Source of the DNA: Glaciecola amylolytica
GTDB lineage: Bacteria > Bacteroidota > Bacteroidia > Flavobacteriales_D > Crocinitomicaceae
Direction of reading: 5' to 3'
NCBI GenBank assembly: GCA_003856375.1
Contig: CP034120.1
Coordinates: forward strand, 1,054,001-1,118,000
DNA length: 64,000 nucleotides
A program made the translations under genes and the position numbers. How positions within the stretch are numbered: the stretch's first letter is position 1; each line of letters opens with the position of its first letter. Below the pieces are notes generated by a model. It worked only from the letters and a program-made list of their open reading frames with translations. It made no database searches and had not been told where the DNA came from. Of this stretch, positions 15,478 through 24,800 are shown piece by piece.

Positions 15478-16775
15478 AATTAATCCAGCGTACAATCATT
15501 TTCATGTCAGTTGCCTTGCTGATCGCTTTGTCAGTTTGGGCATTGATCTTTTACGTGAACATGATTGACGAGGTGCACGACAGCATTGACGACGGATTGG
15601 ATAATTCGAAGTTATTGATCATTCATCAGGCAGAACTGGATTCCACCGTGCTGCATAAAACCAATTTCGATGAAGGAAATTATTCCATTCGGAAAATAGA
15701 AGAACACCATGCGCTCAGTCATTTCGATGATTACAAGGATACTTTGATGTACATGGAAAACGAAGACGATCTGGAGCCGGTGCGTCTGTTAACAACCGTT
15801 TTTGAAGCCAGCGAAAATGAATTTTACCAACTCAAAGTCATTTCATCCATGGTGGAAGAAGATGATTTGATCGAAGATTTGTTTTATTCGCTGCTGTGGC
15901 TTTATCTGACACTGATTGTGACCATTCTGATCATCAATGTGTTGGTTTTGAAAAGGATGTGGAAACCGTTTTTTGAATTTTTGAACCGGTTGAGCGGCTT
16001 CAAACTTGGCAAAAATGAGGAAGTTGCACCACTTCAGTCAAAAGTGATGGAGTTTCAGGTGCTGAATACCGTGATTCAGGATGTATTGGAGAATACGATT
16101 CGTTCCTATCACAATCAGAAACAACTGATCGAAAATGCGTCACATGAATTGCAGACACCGTTGGCAATTGCATTGAATAAACTGCAGCTGCTGGCAGAAA
16201 ATCCGGAATTATCCGAAGAAGTCGTGACAGAAGTTTTCCAAACGATTGAAACGCTGGAACGTCTGACGCGCTTGAATAAATCCTTGCTGTTGCTTTCCAA
16301 GATCGAAAACAAACAATTCCTGAACGAAGAACAGATCAATCTGAATGAATTGGTAAAAACCGTTTTGTCAGACTTTGAAGATCAGATCGAACACAAAGAA
16401 CTGGAATTACTTGTCACCGAAGAAACAACGCTGATCATCAACATGAATGCCGAATTGGCGCGGATTCTATTGACAAACCTGATCAAAAATGCCATCAGAC
16501 ACAACTTTAAACAAGGTGTCATTGAGATCACCATTTCAGAATCCTCCTTTGAAATTGCAAATTCAGGTTCAGACAAAGCCTTGAATTCAAATGCTGTATT
16601 TACGCGTTTTTACAAAGAATCCAATGACAAAGCGTCCACAGGTTTGGGTCTGGCAATCGTGAAATCCATTACAGATGTTTCCGGGTACAAGATTGCGTAC
16701 ACTCACACCATTTCTCAAACTGCTTCACATACCAATCCGGTTTCCCGTCATCGTTTTAAAGTAAATTTTGTATAA
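15474..16775 (+). CDS. Sensor histidine kinase
   Basis: 433 residues from a GTG that overlaps the regulator stop (GTGA). Two membrane segments (about 6-30 and 137-158) frame a small acidic periplasmic sensor loop of about 105 residues. The HisKA box is ENASHELQTPLA with phospho-acceptor His224. The ATPase domain has NLIKNAIRHN (N box, about 338) and STGLGLAIVKS (G box, about 388). No HAMP domain is obvious between the second membrane segment and HisKA. It is the cognate partner of the preceding response regulator. The ligand is unknown; the acidic loop suggests a cation or cationic peptide, which is speculation. Confidence 0.93.
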   Translation: MKLIQRTIIFMSVALLIALSVWALIFYVNMIDEVHDSIDDGLDNSKLLIIHQAELDSTVLHKTNFDEGNYSIRKIEEHHALSHFDDYKDTLMYMENEDDLEPVRLLTTVFEASENEFYQLKVISSMVEEDDLIEDLFYSLLWLYLTLIVTILIINVLVLKRMWKPFFEFLNRLSGFKLGKNEEVAPLQSKVMEFQVLNTVIQDVLENTIRSYHNQKQLIENASHELQTPLAIALNKLQLLAENPELSEEVVTEVFQTIETLERLTRLNKSLLLLSKIENKQFLNEEQINLNELVKTVLSDFEDQIEHKELELLVTEETTLIINMNAELARILLTNLIKNAIRHNFKQGVIEITISESSFEIANSGSDKALNSNAVFTRFYKESNDKASTGLGLAIVKSITDVSGYKIAYTHTISQTASHTNPVSRHRFKVNFV

Positions 16776-16974
16776 ATAAACTCTCCACTTTGCGTCCTCC
16801 GCGTATTTGAGTTTAAAACAACCCGTCTTAAAACTACGTTCCTCAACCAATTCCTTATACTCTTCGTGGTGAAAAGAATAAGCAACCAGCGCTTTTTCCA
16901 TTTAAAAACAATAGAACAACTCATTTTTTCTCACCATCGAATCATTATTCCCAATTCTTTCCCGATTTGCCCCG

Positions 16975-16982
16975 TAAATTTG
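16975..16982 (+). promoter_or_regulatory. Candidate -7 element
   Basis: TAAATTTG, an exact match to TAnnTTTG, 25 nt before the lipoprotein gene at 17008. It indicates that this gene has its own promoter separate from the kinase operon. The rest of 16776-16974 appears empty. Confidence 0.5.
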
Positions 16983-17007
16983 TCATATAAATTAAAAGAT
17001 ACACATT

Positions 17008-17466
17008 ATGAAAGGGTTACGATTGATATTGACAGGGTTTTTAGGAATTGCATTTGTTTCATGTGCAAGCACAACCATCGATCAGCAGGAAATTCCATCA
17101 GTAGTGATTAATGCGGTTATGACCAAATATCCGGATGCAAAAGATTTGGACTGGGAAGTGAAAGGAGGCATTTACGAAGCTGAATTTGACTTGGGAAAAG
17201 ACGATTATGAAGTGTGGGTGAATGCAGAAGGAACAATTCTGAAAGTGGAACAGGAAATAAAGGTTGCAGCGATTCCCGCAGTTGTTCTGAACAAAGTGAA
17301 AGCAGAGTTCAAAGATGCCAGACTGGAAGATGCGAAACGCATTGAGATCGGCAAGAGCGTTTACTACGAATTGGAAGTAGATCAGGCTTTGGGAGATCAG
17401 AAAGTAGTTTATTCCGCAAGTGGAGTGAAACAAGATCCATCCGTTCTGACAAAAATCAGTAAGTAA
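17008..17466 (+). CDS. PepSY-like (DUF2874-type) lipoprotein
   Basis: 152 residues. A lipoprotein signal ends FVSC with Cys at about 19. Two repeats of the PepSY-like pattern follow: helix (IPSVVINAVMTKYPDA) then beta hairpins (YEAEFDLGKDDYEVWVNAEGTILKVE), and again from about residue 90. Such proteins are small periplasmic inhibitor- or sensor-like domains of uncertain function, often encoded beside two-component systems in Bacteroidota, as here. A modest terminator follows the stop. Confidence 0.75.
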   Translation: MKGLRLILTGFLGIAFVSCASTTIDQQEIPSVVINAVMTKYPDAKDLDWEVKGGIYEAEFDLGKDDYEVWVNAEGTILKVEQEIKVAAIPAVVLNKVKAEFKDARLEDAKRIEIGKSVYYELEVDQALGDQKVVYSASGVKQDPSVLTKISK

Positions 17467-17481
17467 ACAAATAACATTTTT

Positions 17482-17516
17482 CAGGTCATTGTAGTTTGAA
17501 ACAGTGGCCTGATTTT
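17482..17516 (+). terminator. Probable terminator
   Basis: Stem CAGGTCA (17482-17488) with TGGCCTG (17505-17511), including one G-T pair, followed by ATTTT, 15 nt after the lipoprotein stop. Confidence 0.5.
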
Positions 17517-17546
17517 GTGCAAATACTTATCGATAGTTGTTTAAGT

Positions 17547-17565
17547 AGGCGCTCGTTAGACGCCT
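17547..17565 (+). repeat. Short REP-like hairpin with GTTAG loop
   Basis: AGGCG (17547-17551) pairs with CGCCT (17561-17565) around a loop containing CGTTAGA, with GTAG overlapping its 5' edge. It resembles bacterial REP hairpins. The loop core GTTAG is shared with the hairpins of the RHS island, but the stem is unrelated. Confidence 0.3.
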
Positions 17566-17606
17566 GAAAATTCGTGGCGATTTTTATTCCTCCCCTTTAT
17601 TTAAAT

Positions 17607-18377
17607 ATGAAATTCAAAATTGCGTTGATCGTTTGGTTTGCTGGCACAACTGTTTTCGGACAGTTGACTCCTCCCGGATTGGGAAGCAACTCCAAAATGA
17701 ATGCATGGTTCGCTTTGGGACTGGATCAGCAATTGGATTCGGCAGGAAAATTCAGTTCGATGACCTATTTGGGAATCGCCGGACAAAGTAATGTCGATAA
17801 CATCAATGTCTTCGAACGATTCGGGATCCTCGTCCTGAATGAAGAAGTGAAATTCAAATTCAGACCAACCTGGAGTGTTTCACTTGCCGCAAGCTACCGC
17901 CACCAAAACGAATACGAAAAAGTTTCGCCTTATCTGGCTGCTGAAGATAAATTCAAGCAGGAATTCCGGGTTTACTCCAGAATCACCAAAAGCTGGAAGA
18001 AAAAATGGATTCCTTCAATTGCCTTCAGACAAGAATTCCGAAAATTCTACAATCCCGAATTCAGAGATTGGAAAGTGTCATCAGCATTTCGATCCCGTTT
18101 GAAATTCCAAAGCGAATTCGCCTTAAGCCGGAACAAACGGTTTTCAGTCATTGCCGGATGCGAATTCCTGTTTTCAACCGAATTTCAGGAAAAAACGCAG
18201 GAATGGAAACACTTCGAATACGGTGAAACGCGCCTTTCTGCAGTTCTGACCTACAAATCAAAAAATGGAAAGTGGATGTATGGCATTGGCTATATGGACG
18301 ATTTACTGCACGTAGATGCGGGCGAAAAATCCGTCAATTACATCACTTTAAGCCTGATCCTCAACAATATTTTTTAA
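17607..18377 (+). CDS. DUF2490-like outer-membrane or periplasmic beta protein
   Basis: About 256 residues when started at the ATG at 17607, which puts a clean signal peptide (MKFKIALIVWFAGTTVFGQ) at the N-terminus; an in-frame upstream ATG would give an unlikely 11-residue extension. Alternating beta strands rich in Arg, Trp and Phe (VSLAASYRHQNEYE, FRQEFRKFYN, FRSRLKFQSEFAL) and a C-terminal Phe match DUF2490 proteins, thought to be small outer-membrane beta-barrels. Function is unknown. It lies downstream of the two-component system, so a regulatory link is possible but unproven. Confidence 0.7.
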   Translation: MKFKIALIVWFAGTTVFGQLTPPGLGSNSKMNAWFALGLDQQLDSAGKFSSMTYLGIAGQSNVDNINVFERFGILVLNEEVKFKFRPTWSVSLAASYRHQNEYEKVSPYLAAEDKFKQEFRVYSRITKSWKKKWIPSIAFRQEFRKFYNPEFRDWKVSSAFRSRLKFQSEFALSRNKRFSVIAGCEFLFSTEFQEKTQEWKHFEYGETRLSAVLTYKSKNGKWMYGIGYMDDLLHVDAGEKSVNYITLSLILNNIF

Positions 18378-18395
18378 AAGTAATTCGTCAGTTCG

Positions 18396-18413
18396 TCCCG
18401 ATAGCTATCGGGA
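18396..18413. repeat. 18-bp perfect palindrome
   Basis: TCCCGATAGCTATCGGGA reads the same on both strands. I remember it as a recurrent intergenic word in Flavobacteriales genomes. It could be a hairpin terminator stem for the DUF2490 gene (no T-run follows) or a protein-binding site. Confidence 0.5.
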
Positions 18414-18778
18414 GTGAAGCGTATCGAGAATGATAGACTACTTCACACATATGTAAAAGATACTTTTCAAGAAAAACACTCAAAATTCTCCCTGAAAATA
18501 CTTTCCCACAACTCAAGTATCTATCAGGTATAGCTCAAGTATGGGTTAAGCATGGATATAGTATAAAAGGCTAAGAATCTAACAGTCGTTTTCCTCCTGA
18601 AACAACCACTTTTACACCGGTTTTGATTTCAAAAAGATCAGAATTCTGAAGCTTTACTATCTTAAACCCTAAAGCATTGATTCGTCCTTCTTTCTCAAAA
18701 ATGTAAAATCTCCAACAGTTGGAAATCCGTCACAGTTCGTAATTCGACATTCTCAATTCGTAATTAATCGAGCAATTC

Positions 18779-18796
18779 TGTCAGTTCACACTGTCA
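18779..18796. promoter_or_regulatory. Spaced TGTCA motifs upstream of grpE-dnaJ
   Basis: Two TGTCA words (18779-18783 and 18792-18796) and a nearby TTGTCTG precede the grpE-dnaJ operon. Similar TGACA/TGTCA clusters precede dnaK at 60833-60919. A shared heat-shock operator is an inference; spacings differ between the two loci. Confidence 0.3.
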
Positions 18797-18859
18797 CCTT
18801 GTCTGTTTTAACCGCAATGGCAAGGTAGTTGACATATGAGAAACAAAAAATCAACAAAA

Positions 18860-19429
18860 ATGGCAGAAGAAGGAGTTCAAAACGAAGAATTTAACCAGAA
18901 AGCTGATACACAAAACTCGGAAAACGTAGGTGGAACAGTGAATGAGGAGCTTGAAAATGCTGACAATTCGTCAGAAAAATCGACTATGTCCTCAACTGAA
19001 GAGCAAATTGCTGCCTTGAACGATAAATATTTACGTCTGTATTCGGAATTTGACAATTACCGTAAGCGTACCAATAAAGAAAAGATCGAATTGATTTCAA
19101 CTGCGAGTGCAGGAGTCTTGAAAGAAATGCTGTCAGTGATGGATGATTTCGAGCGTGCAATCGCAAACAATGAAAACTCGGAAGATCTTTCAGCTGTGAA
19201 AGACGGATTTAAATTGATCCACCACAAGTTGAGAAACATTCTGGAAGCGAAAGGATTGAAGCAAATGGATGCAAAACATCAGGCCTTTGATTCCGATTTA
19301 CACGAAGCAATTGCAAATGTTCCTGCACCATCCGAAGATTTGAAAGGAAAAATCATCGATGATGTAGAGAAAGGATACTACTTGAATGACAAAGTGATTC
19401 GCTTTGCAAAAGTGGTTGTAGGAAATTAA
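18860..19429 (+). CDS. grpE: Nucleotide exchange factor GrpE
   Basis: 189 residues from the ATG at 18860 (MAEEGVQ); an alternative in-frame ATG at 18836 adds eight residues. A disordered Glu/Asn-rich N-terminus is followed by the long GrpE coiled coil (about 50-100: LNDKYLRLYSEFDNYRKRTNKEK) and the C-terminal beta domain (KGYYLNDKVIRFAKVVVG). It drives ADP release from DnaK. It is co-transcribed with dnaJ 30 nt downstream; dnaK itself is about 41 kb away at 60998. Confidence 0.95.
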   Translation: MAEEGVQNEEFNQKADTQNSENVGGTVNEELENADNSSEKSTMSSTEEQIAALNDKYLRLYSEFDNYRKRTNKEKIELISTASAGVLKEMLSVMDDFERAIANNENSEDLSAVKDGFKLIHHKLRNILEAKGLKQMDAKHQAFDSDLHEAIANVPAPSEDLKGKIIDDVEKGYYLNDKVIRFAKVVVGN

Positions 19430-19459
19430 GAAGTTTGGTTCACGAGAAGTGATTTAACT

Positions 19460-20575
19460 ATGGATAAAAGAGATTATTACGAAGTTCTTGGCATTTCAAA
19501 AGGTGCATCGGAAGCTGAAATTAAGAAGGCTTACCGCAAGATGGCCTTGAAATATCACCCCGATAAAAATCCGGGAGATGCTGAGGCGGAGGAAAAGTTT
19601 AAGGAAGCTGCGGAAGCGTATGAAGTACTTTCTGACGCAAACAAAAAAGCGCGTTACGATCAGTACGGTCATGCCGGATTAGGTGGAAATGCCGGATTTG
19701 GCGGTGGAATGAACATGGACGATATCTTCTCTCAATTCGGAGATATTTTCGGAGGCGCTTTTGGCGGTGGTGGAAGTTTTGGCGGTTCAAGAGGTGGCGG
19801 ACAACGTGTCGTGCGCGGAACGAACCTGCGTGTCAAAATGAAACTGACTTTGGAAGAAGTGGCAGAAGGTGTTACGAAGAAAATCAAAGTCAATAAGCTG
19901 GTAAATGCCGACGGTGTAACATACAAAACGTGTGCTACTTGTAACGGTTCAGGAAGAATTACGCGCGTTGCCCAAACATTCCTTGGTGCCATGCAGACAC
20001 AGTCTACATGTAATGTCTGTCAGGGTGCGGGTAAAATGATCGACCAGAAACCTGCAGATGCTGACAATCAAGGATTGAAACGCCAGGAAGAAGTCATCGA
20101 AATCGAAATTCCGGCAGGAGTAGAGGAAGGAATGCAGCTGAGTGTTTCCGGAAAAGGAAATGCCGGGCCATTCAATGGAATTCCCGGAGATTTGATCGTT
20201 GTGATCGAAGAACAGCCGCACGAAGAATTGCGAAGAGACGGAGAAAATCTGCATTATGAAGCCTTTGTAAATTTCGTAGATGCTGTTTTAGGAGAAACAA
20301 TCGAAGTGCCTACCGTGACCGGGAAAGCAAAAATCAAAATCGAAGCAGGAACGCAAAGCGGAAAAATGCTGCGACTGAAAGGAAAAGGATTGCCGGTTCT
20401 TCAAGGATACGGCCACGGAGATTTGTTTGTTCACATCAATGTCTGGACACCGAAGAAAGTCAGTAAAGAAGAAAAAGAGATTCTTGAAAAATTGCGGGAA
20501 AGTGAAAACTTTAAACCGAATCCGGGACAAAACGAACGTGGATTTTTTCAACGAATGAAAGATATGTTCCAATAA
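19460..20575 (+). CDS. dnaJ: Chaperone DnaJ (Hsp40) with two instead of four zinc motifs
   Basis: 371 residues. J domain (about 1-70) with the HPD motif in KYHPDKNPG that stimulates DnaK's ATPase, then a Gly/Phe-rich linker (about 75-120), then two C-terminal client-binding domains. The central zinc region has only two CxxCxGxG repeats, CATCNGSG and CNVCQGAG, where E. coli DnaJ has four; the other two are replaced by short linkers. One zinc site can still form. I believe related Flavobacteriia share this form. A strong terminator follows the gene. Confidence 0.95.
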   Translation: MDKRDYYEVLGISKGASEAEIKKAYRKMALKYHPDKNPGDAEAEEKFKEAAEAYEVLSDANKKARYDQYGHAGLGGNAGFGGGMNMDDIFSQFGDIFGGAFGGGGSFGGSRGGGQRVVRGTNLRVKMKLTLEEVAEGVTKKIKVNKLVNADGVTYKTCATCNGSGRITRVAQTFLGAMQTQSTCNVCQGAGKMIDQKPADADNQGLKRQEEVIEIEIPAGVEEGMQLSVSGKGNAGPFNGIPGDLIVVIEEQPHEELRRDGENLHYEAFVNFVDAVLGETIEVPTVTGKAKIKIEAGTQSGKMLRLKGKGLPVLQGYGHGDLFVHINVWTPKKVSKEEKEILEKLRESENFKPNPGQNERGFFQRMKDMFQ

Positions 20576-20591
20576 ACGGAACGAACAATGC

Positions 20592-20622
20592 AAAAGCCGG
20601 ATAGTTTTTATCCGGCTTTTTT
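20592..20622 (+). terminator. Rho-independent terminator of grpE-dnaJ
   Basis: Perfect 12-bp stem (20592-20603 with 20609-20620, GCCGGATA/TATCCGGC), loop GTTTT, then T-run. Confidence 0.9.
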
Positions 20623-20784
20623 GTTTAGGTTGAGCATTGGATTAATGATTTGCACGCCCTGCGGGAAACAAAAAGTATTCTCCCCAAAACAGATAACAGA
20701 CAAATTCTGTTCTTCCATAGAAATTTGTGAATTACAATTAACGGAAATCGAAACAGGAGGAATTCTTTTCATTAGATTTACATA

Positions 20785-21684
20785 ATGAGAAGATTTACAA
20801 ATCCACTCGAACCCACTATTGGCATAAAACACTATTTACTTGGTGTCATGGTCATTGTGTTCGGATTAGTTATTTTAAGTCCCTTTCTGATTGGATTGAT
20901 AAAAACGGCATTTACTCCCGCAGATTCCGGAATAGAAGATCTGGGCAAGTACTTATCTAAAAATGCTTACTTGTTGGTGAATATGCTTCCTTTTGCGATT
21001 GGACTTCTCTCAATTATTTTTTGTGCAAGAGTGATTTTTAAACGTCCGCTGCGAACTTTTCTCACGGCCAGAGCACAATTTGATTTCAAACGATTTTTCT
21101 TCTCGTTCGGTTTATGGTCGGCATTGATGATGGTTTCTTTCTTCCTCACATTTATCGATTACAATCACCATCTGATCTGGAACTTCCATAGCGAAAAATT
21201 CTTTTACCTGCTCATCATCGCAATACTGTTCGTGCCGATTCAGACCGGTTTTGAAGAAATCTTCTTTCGCGGATTTTTATTACAGCTTTTCGGAAAAACC
21301 ACTCAGAAAGGAATTTACCTGGTTTTGATCAACGGAGCTCTTTTTGGCGCCTTGCATTTAATGAATCCTGAAATCGAAATCCTTGGATTAACTGCAGTGA
21401 TTTTTTACATCGTATCCGGATTATTTACCACATTAATTGCTATTTTGGACGACGGAATAGAGTTGTCCTGGGGTTTTCACCTTGCAAACAATTTGTTCGG
21501 AATTATTCTGGTAACGAACGAATGGCAGGTACTTCAAACGGATGCCTTGTTTATGGATGTTTCTCCTCCGGCACTTGGATGGGATATGTATGTAACCATG
21601 TTCCTGCTTTATCCGTTAATGATTCTTGTTTTTTGGTTGGTTTACCGATGGAAAAACTGGAAAAAAGTACTTTTTAAGTCATAA
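20785..21684 (+). CDS. CPBP-family intramembrane metalloprotease
   Basis: 299 residues with about eight membrane segments. The Abi/CPBP (CAAX-protease) motifs are present: EEIFFRGFLLQLF (about 157-169; EExxxR) and FGALHLMN (about 187-194; FxxxH), plus a third His in WGFHLANN (about 230-237). The glutamate and histidines form a metal or catalytic centre inside the membrane. The substrate is unknown; in bacteria such proteins are linked to bacteriocin self-immunity or protein-sorting roles. The ABC exporter genes start 18 nt downstream, so it may be co-transcribed with them. Confidence 0.85.
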   Translation: MRRFTNPLEPTIGIKHYLLGVMVIVFGLVILSPFLIGLIKTAFTPADSGIEDLGKYLSKNAYLLVNMLPFAIGLLSIIFCARVIFKRPLRTFLTARAQFDFKRFFFSFGLWSALMMVSFFLTFIDYNHHLIWNFHSEKFFYLLIIAILFVPIQTGFEEIFFRGFLLQLFGKTTQKGIYLVLINGALFGALHLMNPEIEILGLTAVIFYIVSGLFTTLIAILDDGIELSWGFHLANNLFGIILVTNEWQVLQTDALFMDVSPPALGWDMYVTMFLLYPLMILVFWLVYRWKNWKKVLFKS

Positions 21685-21702
21685 TGAATCATTTTTGATT
21701 AG

Positions 21703-22626
21703 ATGTTAGAAATTCACGAGCTTACAAAACGCTATGAGCGGAAAGCTGCAATTGATCAAATTTCCTTTACGTTAAAAAAAGGAGAGATCTTCGGATTACT
21801 CGGACCCAACGGAGCCGGTAAAACCACGTTGATTCGGATTATTAATAAAATCATCGAACAGGATTCGGGAACGATTCGCTTCAACGGAGATTTACTTCAG
21901 CAAAAACATTTGGCGCATATCGGATATCTGCCCGAAGAGCGCGGTTTGTATAAACAAATGACCGTAGAAGCACATGCACATTTTCTGGGAGCTCTGAGAG
22001 GAATGACCAAAACGGAGATCAATACTGCGTTGGATTATTGGCTGAACAAATTCAATTGTGCCGATTGGAGAAAAAAGCGCATTCAGGAATTGTCGAAAGG
22101 AATGGCGCAGAAGATCCAGTTTATTTGTGCTGTTTTACACGAACCCGATCTGCTGATTCTCGATGAACCGTTCTCAGGTTTTGATCCTGTAAATGTCGAA
22201 TTGATCAAGGCGGAACTGCAGGAAATGAAACTGAAAGGAAAAACCATCCTGATTTCGACACACAATATGAGAAGTGTGGAAGAAGTTTGTGATCGGGTGG
22301 TGTTGATTCATCAATCGAAGAAAGTACTGGAAGGCCGCGTATCCGAAATTCAGGAAAGCCGGAAAAAAGGAGAATATGCCGTAAAATTCAGAGGAAATAT
22401 GATTGCTTTTGTCAATGCACTCTGGATCGGATTTGAATTGATAGATAAAGAAATTTTGGGAGATGATCGTTTCATTGCCCGCGTAAAAATGAGAGGAGAC
22501 AACTCATTCGAGGATTTATTGAAGACCTTGATGGGGCAGGTGAAGATTGAAGCTGCCTGGGAAGTTCTTCCGTCCATGAATGAAGTATTTATTTCAACTG
22601 TAACAACCGAAAATGATGAAAAATAG
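21703..22626 (+). CDS. ABC transporter ATPase (NatA-like)
   Basis: 307 residues. Walker A GPNGAGKTT (about 36-44), Q-loop region YLPEERGLY, signature ELSKGMAQK (about 133-141), Walker B LLILDEPFSGFDP and switch His in STHN. The YLPEERGLY segment and a C-terminal extension of about 90 residues are typical of the NatA/YhaQ group that pairs with ABC-2 permeases. It overlaps the permease gene by 14 nt, so the two form one exporter. The transported substrate (Na+, drug or peptide) is unknown. Confidence 0.92.
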   Translation: MLEIHELTKRYERKAAIDQISFTLKKGEIFGLLGPNGAGKTTLIRIINKIIEQDSGTIRFNGDLLQQKHLAHIGYLPEERGLYKQMTVEAHAHFLGALRGMTKTEINTALDYWLNKFNCADWRKKRIQELSKGMAQKIQFICAVLHEPDLLILDEPFSGFDPVNVELIKAELQEMKLKGKTILISTHNMRSVEEVCDRVVLIHQSKKVLEGRVSEIQESRKKGEYAVKFRGNMIAFVNALWIGFELIDKEILGDDRFIARVKMRGDNSFEDLLKTLMGQVKIEAAWEVLPSMNEVFISTVTTENDEK

Positions 22627-23905
22627 TTGGATCATAGCAATGCGTGAGTTGAAAGAGCGATTGGGAAGCCGTTCTTTTGTATTGATGGCACTTTTGGGCC
22701 CTTTGGTTGTTCTGACATTCACCTATTTGATTTTTCAGTTCGGAGGAAAGGAACAGCAGAAATGGCATGTTTTGATCGTCGATCCTGCAAATGTGATGGA
22801 GCAGAAGATTATGGCGAAAGAAGATCCGAATATTGAATACTCCTTCGCGAACAATTATGTAGAGATCGAACAATTCGCCAAAGAAGCCCGCTTCGAACCT
22901 TATGACGCGATGGTGGAGATCAATGAAAAGATCCTGTCCAATAAAACCTGCTTTTTGTTCTACAGAGAGAAACCTTCGTTCAACATGTCAGTCAATATCC
23001 GCTATCAGGTAGAAAGACGTTTGGAAGAAGTGCTTGCAAAGGAATTTACGAAACTTTCCCTCAGTGATTTCAGACAGATCAAACAACCTTTGAATGTCGC
23101 TTTCAGGAATGTGTACGATCCGAATAATGCAACGGGAGATTTGGCCGGATGGGTCGGATTGTTTTTCGGAGCAGCCATTTTCGTATTTATCTTCCTTTTT
23201 GGAATGACGATTTTAAGATCCGTTTCCCGCGAGAAAACAAACCGGGTAGTGGAAATTTTATTGGCTACCGTGAAACCCAGAGCTTTGATGCTGGGGAAAA
23301 TCCTCGGAATCGGACTAAGTGCATTTATCCAAGTGTTTTTGTGGGTTTTGATTATCGGTTTGGGCTTATACTTTATGCGGGAAACAATTTTCGTGGATAT
23401 TTATGATGCATCGAACCAGATTGAAGGACAGGTAAGTGATTACAATCAGTTTGTGGAATTGGTTTTCGACCGCGTACAATTCGGAGTCATGTTATTTTAC
23501 TTTTCACTCTTTTTTGCAGCAGGATATTTGTTCTACGGAGCTTTTTTCGCAGCACTCGGAGCAACTTCCGGTTCTGAATCCGACGGGCAGCAATTCCTCA
23601 TTCCTTTGATTCTGATTTTGTGTTTCGCTTTGTATGCAGGTTATTTTGCACTGGAAAACCCGGATAGTCCGTGGACGACTTTCTTATTGTATTTCCCGTT
23701 TACGGCGCCGGTTGTGGCAATGGTAAAATTATCGATCGGATTTACGGATGGCAGCGCATATCAATTATTCCTGTCGTTGTTCTTATTGCTTGGAAGTGCT
23801 GTTTTGGTAATAGCAATTGCAGCGCGATTATTCAAAAACGGGTTGCTTCAGTTCGGACACACACTGCGTTTGAAAAATATTATTCTTTGGTTGAAAGTTA
23901 AGTAA
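22613..23905 (+). CDS. ABC-2 type permease (NatB-like)
   Basis: 430 residues. One membrane segment near the N-terminus (about 22-43), a large extracytoplasmic domain (about 45-185), then five or six segments (about 183-415), the ABC-2 membrane architecture of NatB/YhaP. The motif SREKTNRVVEILLATVKP after the second segment is the coupling region conserved in this family. It starts inside the ATPase gene's 3' end and is followed one base later by the Ppx/GppA gene. Confidence 0.9.
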   Translation: MMKNSWIIAMRELKERLGSRSFVLMALLGPLVVLTFTYLIFQFGGKEQQKWHVLIVDPANVMEQKIMAKEDPNIEYSFANNYVEIEQFAKEARFEPYDAMVEINEKILSNKTCFLFYREKPSFNMSVNIRYQVERRLEEVLAKEFTKLSLSDFRQIKQPLNVAFRNVYDPNNATGDLAGWVGLFFGAAIFVFIFLFGMTILRSVSREKTNRVVEILLATVKPRALMLGKILGIGLSAFIQVFLWVLIIGLGLYFMRETIFVDIYDASNQIEGQVSDYNQFVELVFDRVQFGVMLFYFSLFFAAGYLFYGAFFAALGATSGSESDGQQFLIPLILILCFALYAGYFALENPDSPWTTFLLYFPFTAPVVAMVKLSIGFTDGSAYQLFLSLFLLLGSAVLVIAIAARLFKNGLLQFGHTLRLKNIILWLKVK

Positions 23906-23906
23906 A

Positions 23907-24800
23907 ATGCGTGTTGGAGTTATCGATTTAGGGACAAATACATTCAACCTTCTGGTAGCGGATCTTCATGAAGGAGGGTTTGATATTGTACATAATTCAA
24001 AAGAAGGAGTAGCCCTTGGAATGGGCGGAATCAATGAAGGTTTTATTTCAGACCTTGCTAAGAAAAGAGCTTTTGATGCCTTTGAGAAATTCAAGCAGAT
24101 CTGTTCTGATTTATCAGTTTCCACAATTATAGGAGTTGGTACATCTGCCGTTCGTGATGCGCAAAACAACATGGAATTCATTGATGAAATCCAAACGCGT
24201 TTCGGGATTGATATTGAAATTGTGGACGGACTGGAAGAAGCAAAACTCATTTATCAGGGAGTCAGCTGGTCGTATGAATTTGACAAAACCTCGCTGATTA
24301 TGGATATCGGAGGAGGAAGCACGGAATTTATCCGGATTGAAAAAGGAAAAGAACTGGAATTCTTCAGCGCGAATATCGGTGTGTCAAGAGCCGTTCAATT
24401 GTTCGATCTGCAAAACCCGCTTTCGGTTGAAGATCAGAAAAAACTGGTCGTTTGGTTTGAAGAGAATTCCGATGGATTCAAACATTTCGGTTCCTGCGAA
24501 GTATTGGTGGGAGCTTCAGGAAGTTTTGAAACCTTTTATGAAATGGTTCATGAAACCGAATTCCCGAAATCGCTGGAAAACATCCGGCTTTCAAGAGAAG
24601 AATTGATGAAGATCCTGGATTGGATCATAGGCTCGACCTTTGAAGAACGCGAAAACCATCCGTTCATCATTCCCATCCGCAGAAAAATGGCTCCGGTAGC
24701 CGCATTGAAAACCAAATGGATCATTGAGAAATTCGGAATCCGGGAAATTGTGATTTCACCCTGCTCACTGAAAGAAGGAGTGTTGAGACGATTTTTTTAA
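23907..24800 (+). CDS. Ppx/GppA-family phosphatase
   Basis: 297 residues with an actin-like ATPase fold: phosphate-1 loop VIDLGTNTFNLLVADL (about 4-19) and the second glycine loop IMDIGGGSTEFI (about 131-142), with the catalytic-type Glu in DGLEEAKLIYQGV (about 109-121). These enzymes hydrolyse terminal phosphate from polyphosphate or pppGpp. The short length is the single-core form without the HD-like C-terminal domain of E. coli Ppx. It follows the ABC exporter by one base, possibly the same transcript. Confidence 0.9.
   Translation: MRVGVIDLGTNTFNLLVADLHEGGFDIVHNSKEGVALGMGGINEGFISDLAKKRAFDAFEKFKQICSDLSVSTIIGVGTSAVRDAQNNMEFIDEIQTRFGIDIEIVDGLEEAKLIYQGVSWSYEFDKTSLIMDIGGGSTEFIRIEKGKELEFFSANIGVSRAVQLFDLQNPLSVEDQKKLVVWFEENSDGFKHFGSCEVLVGASGSFETFYEMVHETEFPKSLENIRLSREELMKILDWIIGSTFEERENHPFIIPIRRKMAPVAALKTKWIIEKFGIREIVISPCSLKEGVLRRFF

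Larger units (their letters stand above)
18378..18859. other. Long intergenic region before grpE
   Basis: About 480 bp with no convincing gene. It holds an 18-bp perfect palindrome (18396-18413), AT-rich sequence, AATTCGTAATT-type repeats near 18735-18765, and near the right end spaced TGTCA motifs that may control grpE-dnaJ. No strict TAnnTTTG box was found close to grpE. Confidence 0.5.

Noticed and set aside
17547-17565. Integron attC-like core (GTTAGAC matches GTTRRRY)
   Set aside because: No matching RYYYAAC core at the right distance, no integrase gene in the window, and no series of such sites. The RHS-island hairpins do not match the attC core either.
18836-18859. Upstream grpE start
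   Set aside because: The ATG at 18860 is preceded by an A-rich stretch and gives the usual short acidic N-terminus; the upstream ATG cannot be excluded but adds only a basic octapeptide.
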